A DNA stretch of 64,000 nucleotides from Lomentospora prolificans (taxonomy: Eukaryota > Ascomycota > Sordariomycetes > Microascales > Microascaceae): assembly GCA_029532625.1 (NCBI GenBank), contig JARFXM010000004.1:4960001-5024000 (forward strand), given 5' to 3'. The translations under genes and the position numbers were made by a program. The notes beneath the pieces were generated by a model, which was given only the letters and a program-made list of their open reading frames with translations, was not told the DNA's origin and searched no databases. Shown piece by piece: positions 21,992 to 33,306 of this stretch. Positions within the stretch are counted from its first letter, which is position 1, and each line of letters begins with the position of its first letter.

Positions 21992-22866
21992 CTTGAACGG
22001 AGTGATTAATTTGCTGTGAGAGTTGCAAGAAGAGGAGAGGGGAACAAGAAAGTTGAGCCAAGGGACATCACGTAGGCACAGAGATAAAGCGGCCCAAGCA
22101 ACTGCACACACGATGAAATGGGGCCTCGACGCATTCCCAATTCCGTCTAGTCTCCTTTTTCCACGTATGAGAAAACGCACGAGGGAAGCGGGGCTTGTGC
22201 ATGATTTAGCAACTCCAGTTGCGTCTCCGTGCGCTTTCTTGTCCTTCTTTCTCTCTAGCCCGTCCCTCTGCAGGCACGAAGCGTCAATCTGGCGGTGGGG
22301 GTCGGAGCCAATCCCGAGGGACCCTGAGCTGCATGCGGACGGGATCGTGGTTGTTCTTTTGGGCGACTTGCTGCTGGGAATCAATGAATCGTCCACTTTC
22401 GTTCAGTTGCGCTGGCGCATGCAACCTCGTCGTGCTGGCACCCCCACCTGATTCCTCACATATCATTATTACATTGCACCATGGTCATGGTAATAGAATA
22501 TTACACAATGCACGAAGATGGATCGATTTAAACGGCCTGACACATTGACACATGTATGCAGATGGTGGACGGATCTGTTTGTCGGCCAAACACGACAGAC
22601 ATGAATTGGAGAGGGCGATGATGGGAAGGAAAACACACTATGTTTATTTGCTTTCCCACATATTATATAACTTGCTATTTTCTCTTTCGGAGTATTGATG
22701 TTTTGTGTTTAGAATTGCGCATGAGGAAAAAGCGGTGTTACCACGGGAAGCAGGGGTATGCATTCCCGGATCTGTCAATTGCATGCATTTCGAGGGTGAC
22801 ACAATACGAAAAGGACCTCTCGAATCATTTTCAACTGAAAAATCCCTCCAGCCCTATCGTATACAT
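21992..22866. other. Intergenic: methyltransferase promoter
   Basis: About 870 bases upstream of the methyltransferase start (minus strand). The open frame running upstream to 22396 on the minus strand is probably leader. No other gene is seen. Confidence 0.45.
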
Positions 22867-24010
22867 TCATCGGCTAAGATACCGTCCTAAAAAGTCTTGC
22901 TGGCGTTAAAGACTATATTCAGACGCACCGCAGCCATGCCGACCACCGGAGATGAGCAGGAGCTCATCGTGCTTCTCTGCGTCGTTGAGCGCTTTGAATA
23001 CTAGCTGAAAAGCCGATGACGATCAACATTCCTGTCCATGTCGCCGACAATGAGCAGCAATCTCCTTATCTTGTGAGCGTTTACGACATTAGAGTTTTTC
23101 TCGTACGATTCGTCGACCGGGTAATTAGCCCATCCAGCGCTGGTTCCAGACCTTGTCCATTCTGTTCTTGTGGCACCCCGAGTCGGCGATGGCGGCATGA
23201 TAGAATTGTGGGTGATGAATGAGCGCGCGACTGCGTTCTGCCCTCCTGCGGAATGCGCCAAAGATGCTGACACCTTCTATCTACGTCCACAGATGAGTGT
23301 CTGCGGGCTACGCGATATGGTCTGGCAACCCGGCGTCGCTCAGGTTCTTATAGCACGCATCGTGGAATGCCTTGTTCTTCCAGTTTGCACCCATGCCGTC
23401 AATCATGACGACAAGAGTGCTAGATGCGGGATGATATGCACCTGGTGGGGCGGAATATATGCCCTTGGCCCCGTTGGACTTTGCGTCTACCAGCTTGCAG
23501 CCGTGCCCGACGTAGTTTTCTGTGATTGTAATCCATTCGCCCCGACTGAAAGTAGAAGATTTCCTTGCCATTCCAGCCAAACCAGTACACTGCAATGATC
23601 TTGTCTGTGCGGTTGAGAAAATCAACCGTCGTTTCCTCATGGGTGTGTGCCGAGTACGCCTTTGAAGGGAGCTAATATGGGCTGTCCTAGTTATTCGCTA
23701 ATTCTCCATCCTATACACCGAGGTTATTCTCCGGGCCATGCTGCTAGTTGCGATTGTCGAAGAAGAACCTGACATGGGATTTATCTGGTGCCACCTCAAT
23801 CCGAGTAAACGAAAGGGCGTTAAAATCCATTTTCTGCCCCGTTTGTCCTCCAGCTGGATGGCGAGCTGCGCGCGGTCGAAAGCTTCCCCGGATTTTCTCT
23901 CCGAGATATCCACAAAACAAACTCGAATTGATTCGACGGCAATCGTCTTCTGTAAAACCAAAAGGCATCTCACGAGGGTAGCCAATGTGGCAAAACCGCG
24001 GCTCTTTTGA
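22867..24010 (-). pseudogene. Broken S9 (prolyl-oligopeptidase family) peptidase gene
   Basis: Minus-strand pieces in order match the fungal S9 dipeptidyl-peptidase family. EAFDRAQLAIQLED and FTRIEVAPDKSHVRFF (about 23900-23750) come first. VVMIDGMGANWKNKAFHDAC (about 23410-23345) is next, followed by VSIFGA, SAGGQNAV (nucleophile elbow, about 23265-23235) and then RALIHHPQFYHAAIADSGCH. The chain ends with YPVDESYEKNSNVVNAHKIR, LLLIVGDMDRNVDRH, DELLLISGGRHG and DFLGRYL before a TGA at 22867-22869. The pieces lie in different frames; at least three frameshifts and several stops occur, including a pair of shifts flanking the catalytic Ser segment. The middle propeller part is missing. The gene cannot make a working enzyme. 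Confidence 0.78.
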
Positions 24011-26002
24011 TGAGTTCGCTTTTCACCTTATCAGTTGATTTGGTTGTTCTGATGGGAGAGTGGTGAAAGGGAAGTTGCTGCCTAGTGTGTTGAAATTATA
24101 ACGTGCCTGTTCTGACGTGCGTGCCAGCCCCCTTACGCCGGGCAAGGGACGATGAGGCGTATGATTAGGTGACCAGCCTGACGGGGGCCGTTTTCCCATT
24201 TTCCTCGAGCTCTCTGAAACGGCAAGGTGACACCTCTCACAAGCTTCAAATGGTTCAGCTGGTTCTCTGGGAAGAAGACTCAGCACAACGGCTGCGGCAC
24301 ATACTCATTTGGGACGAGAACATTGCCGACGCTTCCCAGAATATGATTGCGTTGAGCTCTGAACCACATCGAATGTGGAGTGAAGCTATATTTGGCCTTG
24401 AGCCTGTGGCCTAACTGGATATTTGAGTGAGGCTGAGAGTCCGTTGGATGAGGGAACCCTCGCCTTGAGCTTGGCCGGGAGATGCTGGACAGTGCGGGCT
24501 CTTTTCTCAATCGCTCAGGTAGTGTTTTAAAACGTGACTGAGTACTGACGGCATATCCTTGATGGCAGACGTCCTGGATATGACTTCACAGGATGAATCC
24601 TCGCGGCTTAATTAATATGAGATTCTGCAATTCTAGTAGGGCCCTGATCGAATAGTGCCCTTGAACGTGGCTGTGAAGGCTGTGAAAGAGAAATTTCGGG
24701 ATTTGAAGCTGCATGATGCCGTCGTCGGGCTCGTCCAAGTTCCAAGGTTCCGGCGGGAAAGGACGAACCTGAGTCGAGATGGTGAGGCAACATTCAAGGT
24801 TGGCGATATAAGAGCAGGCACTTCAATCGAGAGGCACTCTCACCAATTTCGCGATATTCTGTTATTACTTTTCAAAGTACACAAACCTCTCCAATTTTGA
24901 CCGGGTAATCCGTATTCCCACTGATTTGTATCCCTTAAAAGATCCATTTGCAACCGAAATGTTCCTCTACTGCCTAGGACGTCTCTGTGAATAATCGAGT
25001 TCCCGCGAGCCCAACCCACGAACCTCCTCTCTCTTTCTAGAATAGACCTGTTATGATGCTTGTACAAAACTATATTTCCCAGCTGGGAAAGCTATGCGAA
25101 AAAGTCAACGTTGCTCCCGAACGTCATGTGTTACGGTCAGATAACATTTGATGGCAGGCTACAGAATAGGACACAAGCTAGGCATCAGTAGCGGGCACTA
25201 CGAGGAGATGATGTATGCGTCGGCCAGCTAAGAAGGGTTCCTCGCTCACCGATATTATTCTTGTTTGACTTCTGAATGCGCCTTTGCCAGCTAGAAACGA
25301 CTAGCTGTGGATATAAGCTGACTCAAGGAGAAGGAACAGCACATACGGCCATAGCTCGCAGAAAATTGAGGGTCCCGTCCGCTCCCCTGAACACAAGCTG
25401 CGAAGCGCTGGACTAGTAGTTGGGTCGGTGACGACCAGCGAATCCCCAGCGTTGTATGTTTTTTTTCGCTTTCTCTTTTTTTATTTTATTCTTTTTTTTT
25501 TGGTCAGTACAGCTGTTAAAACTTTTGCTTGGTTCTATGTATCTATTCTCACCTTCATTCTTTCTTCTAATACTTTGCCCTGTCCTAATCTGTCTTAGTA
25601 TGTATTGAAGGGCGAGTCTCGCACTATGCCGCCACGCTATTACCGGTTTCATTCTCTAGCAATAGCTTATGTGCATCATTCCCGATTCCACCCGGAAATC
25701 AGGAGGTTTCGCCTCTGTTTTCTTCTTCTTTTTTGGGTTTGGCTTGAAGGAAAGGGAGTGGGGTTCGATACTTTGAATTTTTCTCACTATCCCCGAAACA
25801 TATACATAGAGAGTCGACTGCCATCATTCTGTGCAGTGTGTATTCTAAGTATAGGCTCTTATGAGGAAGGATCAATACCCCTTAGGGAATAATGGATCTC
25901 CTAGATGAGTTCTACTTATCGTTATTGGATTCCACTAAAAGTCGGCAGTTTGTTATTACGTGTCTAACCATGTCCTTAGCAGACCTGATTGTGTTCACTG
26001 AC
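24011..26002. other. Long stretch without a recognised gene
   Basis: 2 kb of ordinary-looking DNA with only short ORFs (for example 24169-24414, 24655-24900, 25605-25892). None shows a domain, and no splice model joins them. The upstream (N-terminal) part of the broken S9 peptidase could once have been here, but I cannot recognise it. Confidence 0.4.
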
Positions 26003-27062
26003 TCAGGCTGGCCAGTATCTCTGTACAAACTCCAGTGGCTCTTTCAACCAAGGGGTTGCCATCGTATCGTTCACGTCGAACACATGGCTGCCCGTTTGGT
26101 ACGTCAGATAAAGCGGCACATCTGGCTGAAGAGTCTTCAATCTCGACGCCCACGCGTCGGTATGTTGCCAGGGGAGGGCTTCATCCTCTTTGGAATGGTA
26201 TAACAGAATAGGCGGAAGAGGTCCCGCGTGTTCTAAAGCCCGGATGGGATCAAGCAATTCCCTGTCCCCACTAAAATCGCAGAATTTCCCTGCCTGTACC
26301 AGCGCCTGCAAGAGATGCATTCGTGTGCCAAACGGAGCCCTTGTACATATCTTCCCTTTCTTTAGCCTATTCAAGACAGCTTCAACTTCAGAATACGGAG
26401 TACGATCCGCCCATACGGCGCATTTTAGCATCAGCTCGCTCGGATTTTCAATGCGGATATGTTCGCCAATGTCCAAGGTGGGATATTGCAGAAAGAGAAC
26501 CTTGATAGGGAGCTTGGTCAGGCTTAGCAGGGCTGTCTGGACTGCCAAACAGCCCCCGGTACTTTCCCCCGCTACCATCAGGGAGTCAGCGTCAACGATG
26601 ATGCCTGGTAGCGAAGTCGACAGCAGCCGCTGTGCCGATCCGTCCTCGATCCACTGCCAAAATGACTTGATGTCATCGAACGAGTCTGGGAAATCGTGCT
26701 CAGGTCGGAGTCGATAGTCGGGAGTGAGGATCACCGCACTGTGCTTGAGCGCCAGTTCCAACAAGCTAAACGGAAAAAGACACTTGTAAGCAAACCCTGA
26801 TGATATTTGGGGAGATTGAAACAGATAATGAGGCTTACAAGGGGCGCATGGAAGCTTCTGCTTCACCCTCTACCCACCCTCCCCCATGGAATCGCACCAA
26901 CAATGGGCGGGGGCCCGGGGGTAGCTGACTAGGTACGATAAAAAAGGCATGGATGGGTTGGTCGTCGATAAGCTTGTATGAAGCCCGAAATGTTTGGAAA
27001 TTGTCAAACAGAGGTTGCGAGTTTGGATGCTGCGATGTCAAGTCGATAGTGTAGTGTTCCAT
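26003..27062 (-). CDS. Alpha/beta-hydrolase, HSL (abhydrolase_3) type
   Basis: Two exons on the minus strand, 27062-26839 and 26765-26003, joined by a 73-nt GTAAGC..TTTAG intron; 328 residues. The oxyanion motif is FHGGGWVEG (His 59-Gly 62), the nucleophile elbow GESTGG has Ser 143, and VILTPDYRLRPEHDFPDSFD is the classic HSL-family stretch between them. The acid is probably Asp 269 (SKEDEALPW) and the base His 302 (TGSHVF). No signal peptide is present, so a cytosolic enzyme is expected. These enzymes hydrolyse short acyl esters or act as tailoring esterases/lactonases; the substrate is unknown. All triad residues are present, and the gene looks intact although it is surrounded by decayed genes. 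Confidence 0.88.
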
Positions 27063-28690
27063 ATTTCCAGTACACCAAGAGGCAATCGATCGACCGGCTG
27101 GATTGCGTCAAACGGCTGGTGAGCATTGTATCACACACCACGTATCATCCTCGCGTCAATATTTGCAGTCTTAGAATGCGGGGTATCGGAACTATTATAT
27201 TATATAAACCCATTCCAAGGTGTCGTATTCCGAGTCACGGACCTCTTGGAAAGAATCGGACCCATCTTCAGAGGAGTCAGCGCTAACGGAGAGCGGCGCG
27301 TTCTCCCGAGTGGGGAAAACGTTAGAAAGATTAGGCACTAGGGATCAGAAGGGCTCAAAGCCCGATTAGCTAGTTTTGAAACGGCCTGTTCAGGAGGCTT
27401 GCTCGGACACGGTTAGCTCATGGCCGAGTGGCGTCTTCCAAGGTCTTGAACGTCGGATCCATTGTTGAGGAGTTCCATATGCCTGGGTTTCCGGTGAATC
27501 GCAAAATCACAGTTTCGTGACCATTTCCGACGCGCGTTCAACTATATCTCACCGAGCCATTTTCGGATCACAAGTTATAAAACAGGGCCTTGGCGTTGCG
27601 GCGCACAATGATCTAGCATCCCGCCCGTCAAGTTTGCCTCCGACCATTGACCTACTCTCAGGCCATTGACTCATAAAGCAAGCCAAACATGGTATGGTGA
27701 ATGCTTGGCGTTTCTACACGTTCTGTCGTCATGCGCGGCAGTTCTTGCCCGCTATCTCCATGATGATGCGCCGAAAAAAGGCTCCGCTCTCTCCCAAGAC
27801 CACGGTAGCTAGCCGTAGTGCCCTTTCTCAAAGTAAAAGAAGATATATATTTGGCGCTCCGAAATTCCGGGTTGTGAGGAGCTGGTACCAGCTTGTTCCG
27901 CTCATCAAAGGCTCTATTAAGACAGCACAAATTCTCCCAAGTGATATCCAAGATCAGGCCTCATCCTCGCCCGTCGCGATACACCATCGACTGCCAATAA
28001 ACATATGGCACCAACGTGCCAATAGAAGCCTGCATAACGGCACGGTATGTGACTCAGCGGCCCGTTAAAGGGGCTTCGGCCAGCCAAATATCAGGAGGGG
28101 TTGTTAGTTGAGCGGAGAGTCGGCACCCCAGGTCCCTGCAGAACGTGCCCTTCGACGAGTGAACTGGTTTTAGCTTCTCAACGATCCCAACAAAGACTAG
28201 GTTTTCCACGAACCAGTTGAAGCAAGAGGCAATGTTGGTGGAGCTGGGTAAGATCCTTGTTGGCATTTACGAATATATATTATTCTCTCCTGACCTGGGA
28301 GGGCATCCATGGAAGATTTGGGAGAAGGAGCCCCCTGAACTGAACGAATCATCCGAACTCGACATCACTGTTCCTAACCGCGGCGCATCAAAGGCGTCTC
28401 TGCAATCACGTCCTAAGTGCTTCATAGCAAAACTAAATGGAAAAGAGAGTGTCAGTAGAGACCACAAGGACGAAACCCAGAACCGGTTGAAGGTAATACA
28501 TGCCAGTGGTTCACGAACCATCGATTATTCCCCCACTAGATTTACAGAGAAACGAGCAGTGGTCCCTGCGTGTCAGCAGACCAAGGTTGTAGAAAGTCCG
28601 TGTTGCAAGTACCTGGCAGATGATTCTAGTAGGAATTGGTAAAACCCCAATGATATGCTAGGACGACTTTGAGTACCAAAAGTCTATAAC
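27063..28690. other. Gene-free stretch, possibly old NLR 5' part
   Basis: 1.6 kb with no intact gene. A 141-codon open frame at 28217-28642 (plus) begins MKQEAMLVELGKILVGIYEY and lies directly upstream of the NACHT/ankyrin remnant, so it could be a decayed part of it. I cannot assign a domain. The region 27063-27650 shows nothing. Confidence 0.35.
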
Positions 28691-29835
28691 CATCGCGTTT
28701 CGTTGCATTCTCCACCAACTATTTTGCCAATGCCGTGGCCTTAGTTACCGAAAAATGCTACACATCGTGGTCGCGGCGGAGCGTCCGCTTACAGTGCATG
28801 AAGTGGCGATCGCGTTAGGCAATCAGCCCGGATCAACAATCAATGGCCCAAATGGAACTAGGCCCAGAAGAACGATCGGAATATTAGAGAGTTGTGCGGG
28901 CTTTTTGTCATCGTGGTCGACCCCAAAGTTTATTACGTGCTCCACCAGGACCGCCCATGAGTTCCTGGTCGCGCCACCTCGTCCAGTGGAAATATTCGTT
29001 ACATGCCTATGAATCAAACCGTACCCTTGCCTATGGTGGCTCTCCTTGGTAGACCTTGACGCAATCATTGATCTCGAAGACGCGCTAATCGACGAAGCGG
29101 ACAGCGCTGCACGTGCATTCTTACATTATTCAAGTATTGGATTGATCACCTCCGCCGAGCTGGCGAGAAACATGATCCTCGAGTAGTAACAAGGGCCCTC
29201 ATCCATCGTGATCCACCCGGGCGGTCTGTTCCCATCTGTTTTGACATACATAGAGGAGACCGGTGGTATGGGCCTTGTCGTGAGGGTTTCGTTCCAATAA
29301 TAGTATTGCCCTATTTTGGGATAACCGCGCTTTTAAGTCGTTTCCTTGGTAAGCCCATCGTGGACGTCCACGAGTGAGATCATCCTAGCAGAAACACGGC
29401 ACTGCTTTGGGCCACTTCCCCGCAGCGTATCCGCCGTTTTACAACTTCTCAAAGCGGCCGCGAGTATTCACGCCCATAATAGCAGATATGAGACCCCACT
29501 TCATCATGCCGCGATATCTGGGAAGAGGGATGTATAATCGAACTCCTTACGGCAGGTGCGGGTATAAATGTACGGGATGAGGCTCATCACGCGCCACATC
29601 ATCATGCTGCGAGGTCTGGGAAGAAAGATGTGCTTACCGAGCTTCTTAAGTCAGGTGCAGATATACATGTGCAGGATTAGATTGACCAGACGCCACTTCA
29701 TATTGCTGCGAGGTCTAGGAAGAAGGATGTGGTTGTCGAACTCTTGGCGGAGGTGCAGATCTACATGTGTGGGATGAAGCGGGTAAGGTACCTGTTCACT
29801 ATCGAGTGACACCGAAGCACAAGGACTCGATACAG
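28691..29835 (+). pseudogene. Broken NACHT/ankyrin (NLR-like) gene
   Basis: Pieces in several frames follow the order seen in fungal NACHT-ankyrin proteins. MLHIVVAAERPLTVHEVAIA (28755) matches the helical region after NACHT. A -KVYYVLHQ/HEFLVAPPRPVE-type segment (about 28930-28990) and KYSLHAYESNRTLA (about 28990-29035) follow. The ankyrin repeats come next: SIHAHNSRYETPLHHAAISG (about 29463-29525), HHHAARSGKKDVLTELLKSG (about 29597-29655), TPLHIAARSRKKDVVVELLA (about 29688-29748) and a weaker WDEAGKVPVHY. One frameshift lies in GATGTATAATCG (29528 area), one TAG at about 29678 and one shift in GGCGGAGGT (29747 area). No P-loop is found. NLR-like proteins act in non-self recognition and programmed cell death; this copy is dead. 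Confidence 0.68.
29490..29800 (+). repeat. Ankyrin-coding tandem repeats (about 100 nt each)
   Basis: Three to four diverged copies of a roughly 99-nt unit, each containing a CCACxTCAT...GCTGCGAGGTCT-like core (visible near 29500, 29600 and 29700). They correspond to 33-residue ankyrin repeats with the TPLHxAA signature. The copies are similar at DNA level, suggesting fairly recent internal duplication before inactivation. Confidence 0.7.
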
Positions 29836-30870
29836 GCATTCTTGGCCACGTCTGGCATGGGCGGTCGCCTCGTTGTCTGTAATGCCGAGGAGGACGCCCT
29901 CCCTGGCATCGGGCTCGCATGCGGCCACAATCTCATTGCCTCTTCAAGCTCTGCGTTAGTTATCCGCGTTGCTGCTGCTTGAAGGAGGCCGGACTCCCAG
30001 GTCGTCTTAAGACTCCAGAGAATACCTACTGGGCAGGGAGGCGGTGGGGAGCTGAAGCTCATCGAAGAGGGCGCGCCCGCGGCAGCTTGTTTCATGGCTC
30101 ACCCTGCGGGCTATCTGCTCAAGGAAGGAACACGCGGCATTTCATACTGCCAAATGCTCGCCAATATCAGTATTGCAGGTCTATTTTACAGGAAAAGAGG
30201 CTCCCACAGCTATTAAACCGTGGACTGGCGTCGACGATATTTGTTTCCCGTCCAACACTACCGCGATGCTACGACAGCGAATTCGCCCATATGAAACGTA
30301 TACACGGCGTATTCCGATCCGCCCGCGACCGTTTCATTGTGGTTCCCGCAAACTGCTGCGTGGAATACTACGTCCGCAGTAACACCCGGGCTCACGCCGA
30401 GGTCCTCTGGCAGCGCGTCCCCAAGTACTTCGAGGACGCCACCACCGCCACGGCCACCGGCTGCAGACTCCGCGTGGAGCCCATGATCAGCTACGTAGAT
30501 GTGCGGCCTAACACAGCTTTTTGTCAAGAATACATCGAGATGATGCCCAAGGTGACCGTTTCATACAACTCGCTTCCGGATATCCTTGCTGGCAGCACTG
30601 ATATGGGTAATGTCATGTATGAGTATCCTGGCTTCTATGGTACTTTTGGCATCGAGACGGAGGTGGCGCGGGAGAATTACACCAAAACGTTCGCGGAGGT
30701 GTCGGGGACGGACGTCTAGTATCTGCAGGCGATTGAGTGGGTAAAGGGGATGGCAGGGGCTGCCTGGAAGGTTTTGATGGATGATGGGTTGGCTGAGCAA
30801 GTGCAGAAGGACTGGGTGGTGGATATTACGACGCCGGTAGCTAGATCACGAGGTTATATCGCCTCTTTCT
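29836..30870 (+). pseudogene. Broken M20-family peptidase/amidohydrolase gene
   Basis: Frame-shifted pieces match M20 (PM20D2-like) amidohydrolases. SGMGGRLVVCNAEEDALPGI then GLACGHNLI (about 29850-29940) is the metal-binding start. Next come GGGELKLIEEGAP (about 30040-30080), VYFTGKEAPTAIKPWTGVDD (about 30178-30240), RIHGVFRSARDRFIVVPANC (30300-30360), GCRLRVEPMISYVDVRPN, and GSTDMGNVMYEYPGFYGTFG (about 30592-30652). The C-terminal AIEWVKGMAGAAWKVLMDDG follows a TAG at about 30717. The usual HACGHN motif reads LACGHN, so one expected metal ligand is lost as well. At least two frameshifts and one stop break the frame. The longest open part is 29919-30719, but its first 100 codons are out of frame with the family. 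Confidence 0.75.
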
Positions 30871-31338
30871 GCCTATAATTACGGGCTGCACGGCCATGTA
30901 GAAATCGCCATAGGATCAACAGGGAAAACAAATCATTTTGTACTGGGGTTGACTCGCTTGCAGAAGCTCATGTTATGAGACATCAGAGAAGTGCTACCCG
31001 TGCCACCGCACCCGACGTAGGATCCGGTCACATTTCGCGCAACGCACCCACCTATAGTGGTACTTGTAGATTTAATAGTGATGTTATTAATTTTAGCTGG
31101 CCTTGACCAATTAATCAATTGATCCCTGACGCTTCGGAGTCATGAGTCATCGCCACATCAGTCTGCGCCACACTTCAGCATTGGTCTGATGCTCGGAAAT
31201 TGGGACAGACAACTACAGGACCGAAACGGGGGATTCTTTATGTGTTGTGCTGCTCCGTGTTCCACTCCTCCGATTGACAAGGATTTCTCTGAGTATTCCC
31301 TTTTCTGTTCTTCATTCTATCTTCGAAACCACGCATAT
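30871..31338. other. Spacer, no gene seen
   Basis: About 470 bases between the M20 remnant and the F-box gene. It probably contains the F-box gene promoter. The open frame of the F-box gene runs upstream to an ATG at 31189. Confidence 0.4.
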
Positions 31339-33306
31339 ATGTCCCAACCAGAGCTTGCTATACAAGGGCTGCTCGGCCAGCCCGCTGACGCCGTGTCACT
31401 TGACCTGGCCGGCGTCTATGCGGAGTTACGACTCCTTGATAAGGCTGAAGAAATGATCAGGACAAGTCATGAGCCTAAAAAACGTCCCGATTCCAGCAGT
31501 TCTGGCGAGAGCGGTATGGACCAAAGTAGCAACGTGGACGAGGACGAGGGGAATGACGCGGGGAATGACGGGCCAAATCCAGATGGCGTATATGATGAAA
31601 CCCGAGAGGAGGATGCATATCAGGGCGGAAGTGTCTTCAGAGTGATCGAACATCGACGCGCCGTTTTACGTACCAGGGCCAATGCGCTTTCTCGCTCCGA
31701 CATCCGCCCACTCCTCGTTACTGACCTCCCCGCAGATCTCGTGTATCTCATCTTCGACCTTGTCGCTAACAATGACACCTGGGATTGGCATGTTATCAAA
31801 GCGACTCTTAGAAATGCACGACTCGCCTGCCGCTGCTTTAACCAGGCAGCCGGACCACATATCTTCCCAACCATCACCGTCGGACTCGACAAGCAGTCCC
31901 GTCGCATCGCCGAAGGTATTGCCCAAAATCCTACCCTTGCCTCTGGCGTCCGCCATGTCAAGGTCAATGTGCAGTACCTACCCAGGGAGCCAGCGGAAAA
32001 CCTCGCATTATTCGGGCATATACATATGGCTAACCTTGAAAGGCTGGAGGATAAGTGGGACTGGAGTCTAGAGCCTCTGTACTATATTCCGGAGGAGGCT
32101 CGTACCGCAAAACAGAGAGAGGAGTATGACATGTTGTGCGAGGCTTCTTGGAGAGCCCGGCGAATAATCAATGCCTTGAGGTCGATCACCAATCCGGAGC
32201 ACATACTTACCACGTTTGATGATGAGTCCGACTTTCTCGAGTTACGCAAAAATGTACTCCAAGCGCATGAGGAGTATCGCTGTGAGCATGAGGAGCAGCG
32301 TCGGATAATTGAAGACGGTAGCTTCGCCGAAGCTGTCGCGACAATTGTGGCTATGCTACCCCAACCAACGTCTTTAGTCTTCCAAGATGATTTCGGCGAT
32401 GATGACCTTAGCCTAGAGGATTTAACCGACTGGGTTAAGAGTTCGACAAAGCCACTCCCTTGGCGCGCAATTGAACAACTTTCGAATGGAGTGCGCCATA
32501 GTTTCACAACTACTGTCGTTGGCGACCTCCTGCCAGCGAAACTCCTAACGCAGGTGCCCATCGCGCTTAAAAAGGCCGGCGTGCCTCCAAGGACGATTGA
32601 AATCGGTACTTTTCCCTTGCAGGGCAGTTTTACAATGCTTTGCCCAGGTTCATTGGATGCACCGCGATGGGACGAGCTCAAAGACGCTTGTCGAGACTTG
32701 GAGTTTGTCGAGCTAAAATCTTCTCATCAAGGCATACGGTACGAGCATTTGGCTGCGCGAGACAAGGAGATTGTTGACAGATACCTCGCCACCTTGCTGT
32801 CTGGCCCGTCCCTGAAAGGTCTAGACCTCGGCTTCTATGGTCTAAATCTTAACGACGGAAAGAGCCGCAGCGTGAGGCGGTGGGACAAGGATGGATACCT
32901 GGCAGATGATATATTCAGCGCAATGGCTTCGGCAAAGATGAAGGAGATATCATTGAGTAATGTCCGCCTGCATCCGCAGACTCTCGAGCGCCTCCTAAGT
33001 CGGTTCGACGATCGCCCGACCAGGCTACGGCTGTACGACATTTACATCACCACGGGCAGCTGGAAAGGCACGCGCAATATTGTCAGTAAATTCGAGTCCG
33101 GGTTTCGCGCTGGTACGATCGATTGCTTCCTGTGTGACTTGGCTGGTGGGGAGTATGGGTATACTGGGCTGGGAGACATCTTCGAGGCCGAAAACCCTGC
33201 TATGGAACATTTGCTTTCTGAAGACTGGGCTACTACGCCATACCGTAAAAGGCGAGACTCTTGGGGCGATTCTATTGGCTCCGACGAGGGCCATGACGGT
33301 GATTAG
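31339..33306 (+). CDS. F-box protein
   Basis: 655 residues from the ATG at 31339 (MSQPELAIQGLL); the same frame has an earlier ATG at 31189 that would add 50 residues of unlikely composition. A Ser/Asp/Glu-rich low-complexity stretch (about residues 43-95) precedes the F-box. The F-box LLVTDLPADLVYLIFDLV...LRNARLACRCFN (about 125-168) has the expected LPxDLxxxIF pattern and the LR-ARLxCRxFN second half. The remaining roughly 480 residues contain Leu-rich segments (LKGLDLGFYGLNL, MKEISLSNVRLHPQTLERLL) like the degenerate leucine-rich C-termini of fungal F-box proteins. Such proteins bind Skp1 and present substrates to an SCF ubiquitin ligase. The substrate is unknown. Single exon, no damage visible. 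Confidence 0.8.
   Translation: MSQPELAIQGLLGQPADAVSLDLAGVYAELRLLDKAEEMIRTSHEPKKRPDSSSSGESGMDQSSNVDEDEGNDAGNDGPNPDGVYDETREEDAYQGGSVFRVIEHRRAVLRTRANALSRSDIRPLLVTDLPADLVYLIFDLVANNDTWDWHVIKATLRNARLACRCFNQAAGPHIFPTITVGLDKQSRRIAEGIAQNPTLASGVRHVKVNVQYLPREPAENLALFGHIHMANLERLEDKWDWSLEPLYYIPEEARTAKQREEYDMLCEASWRARRIINALRSITNPEHILTTFDDESDFLELRKNVLQAHEEYRCEHEEQRRIIEDGSFAEAVATIVAMLPQPTSLVFQDDFGDDDLSLEDLTDWVKSSTKPLPWRAIEQLSNGVRHSFTTTVVGDLLPAKLLTQVPIALKKAGVPPRTIEIGTFPLQGSFTMLCPGSLDAPRWDELKDACRDLEFVELKSSHQGIRYEHLAARDKEIVDRYLATLLSGPSLKGLDLGFYGLNLNDGKSRSVRRWDKDGYLADDIFSAMASAKMKEISLSNVRLHPQTLERLLSRFDDRPTRLRLYDIYITTGSWKGTRNIVSKFESGFRAGTIDCFLCDLAGGEYGYTGLGDIFEAENPAMEHLLSEDWATTPYRKRRDSWGDSIGSDEGHDGD

Noticed and set aside
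27415..27480. tRNA-like stretch (ATGGCCGAGTGG)
   Set aside because: It resembles a D-arm, but no matching anticodon arm or GGTTCGAATCC-type T-arm could be folded nearby.
31189..31338. 50-residue N-terminal extension of the F-box protein
   Set aside because: Composition looks unlike the rest of the protein and the second ATG (31339) starts protein-like sequence; kept as an alternative start only.
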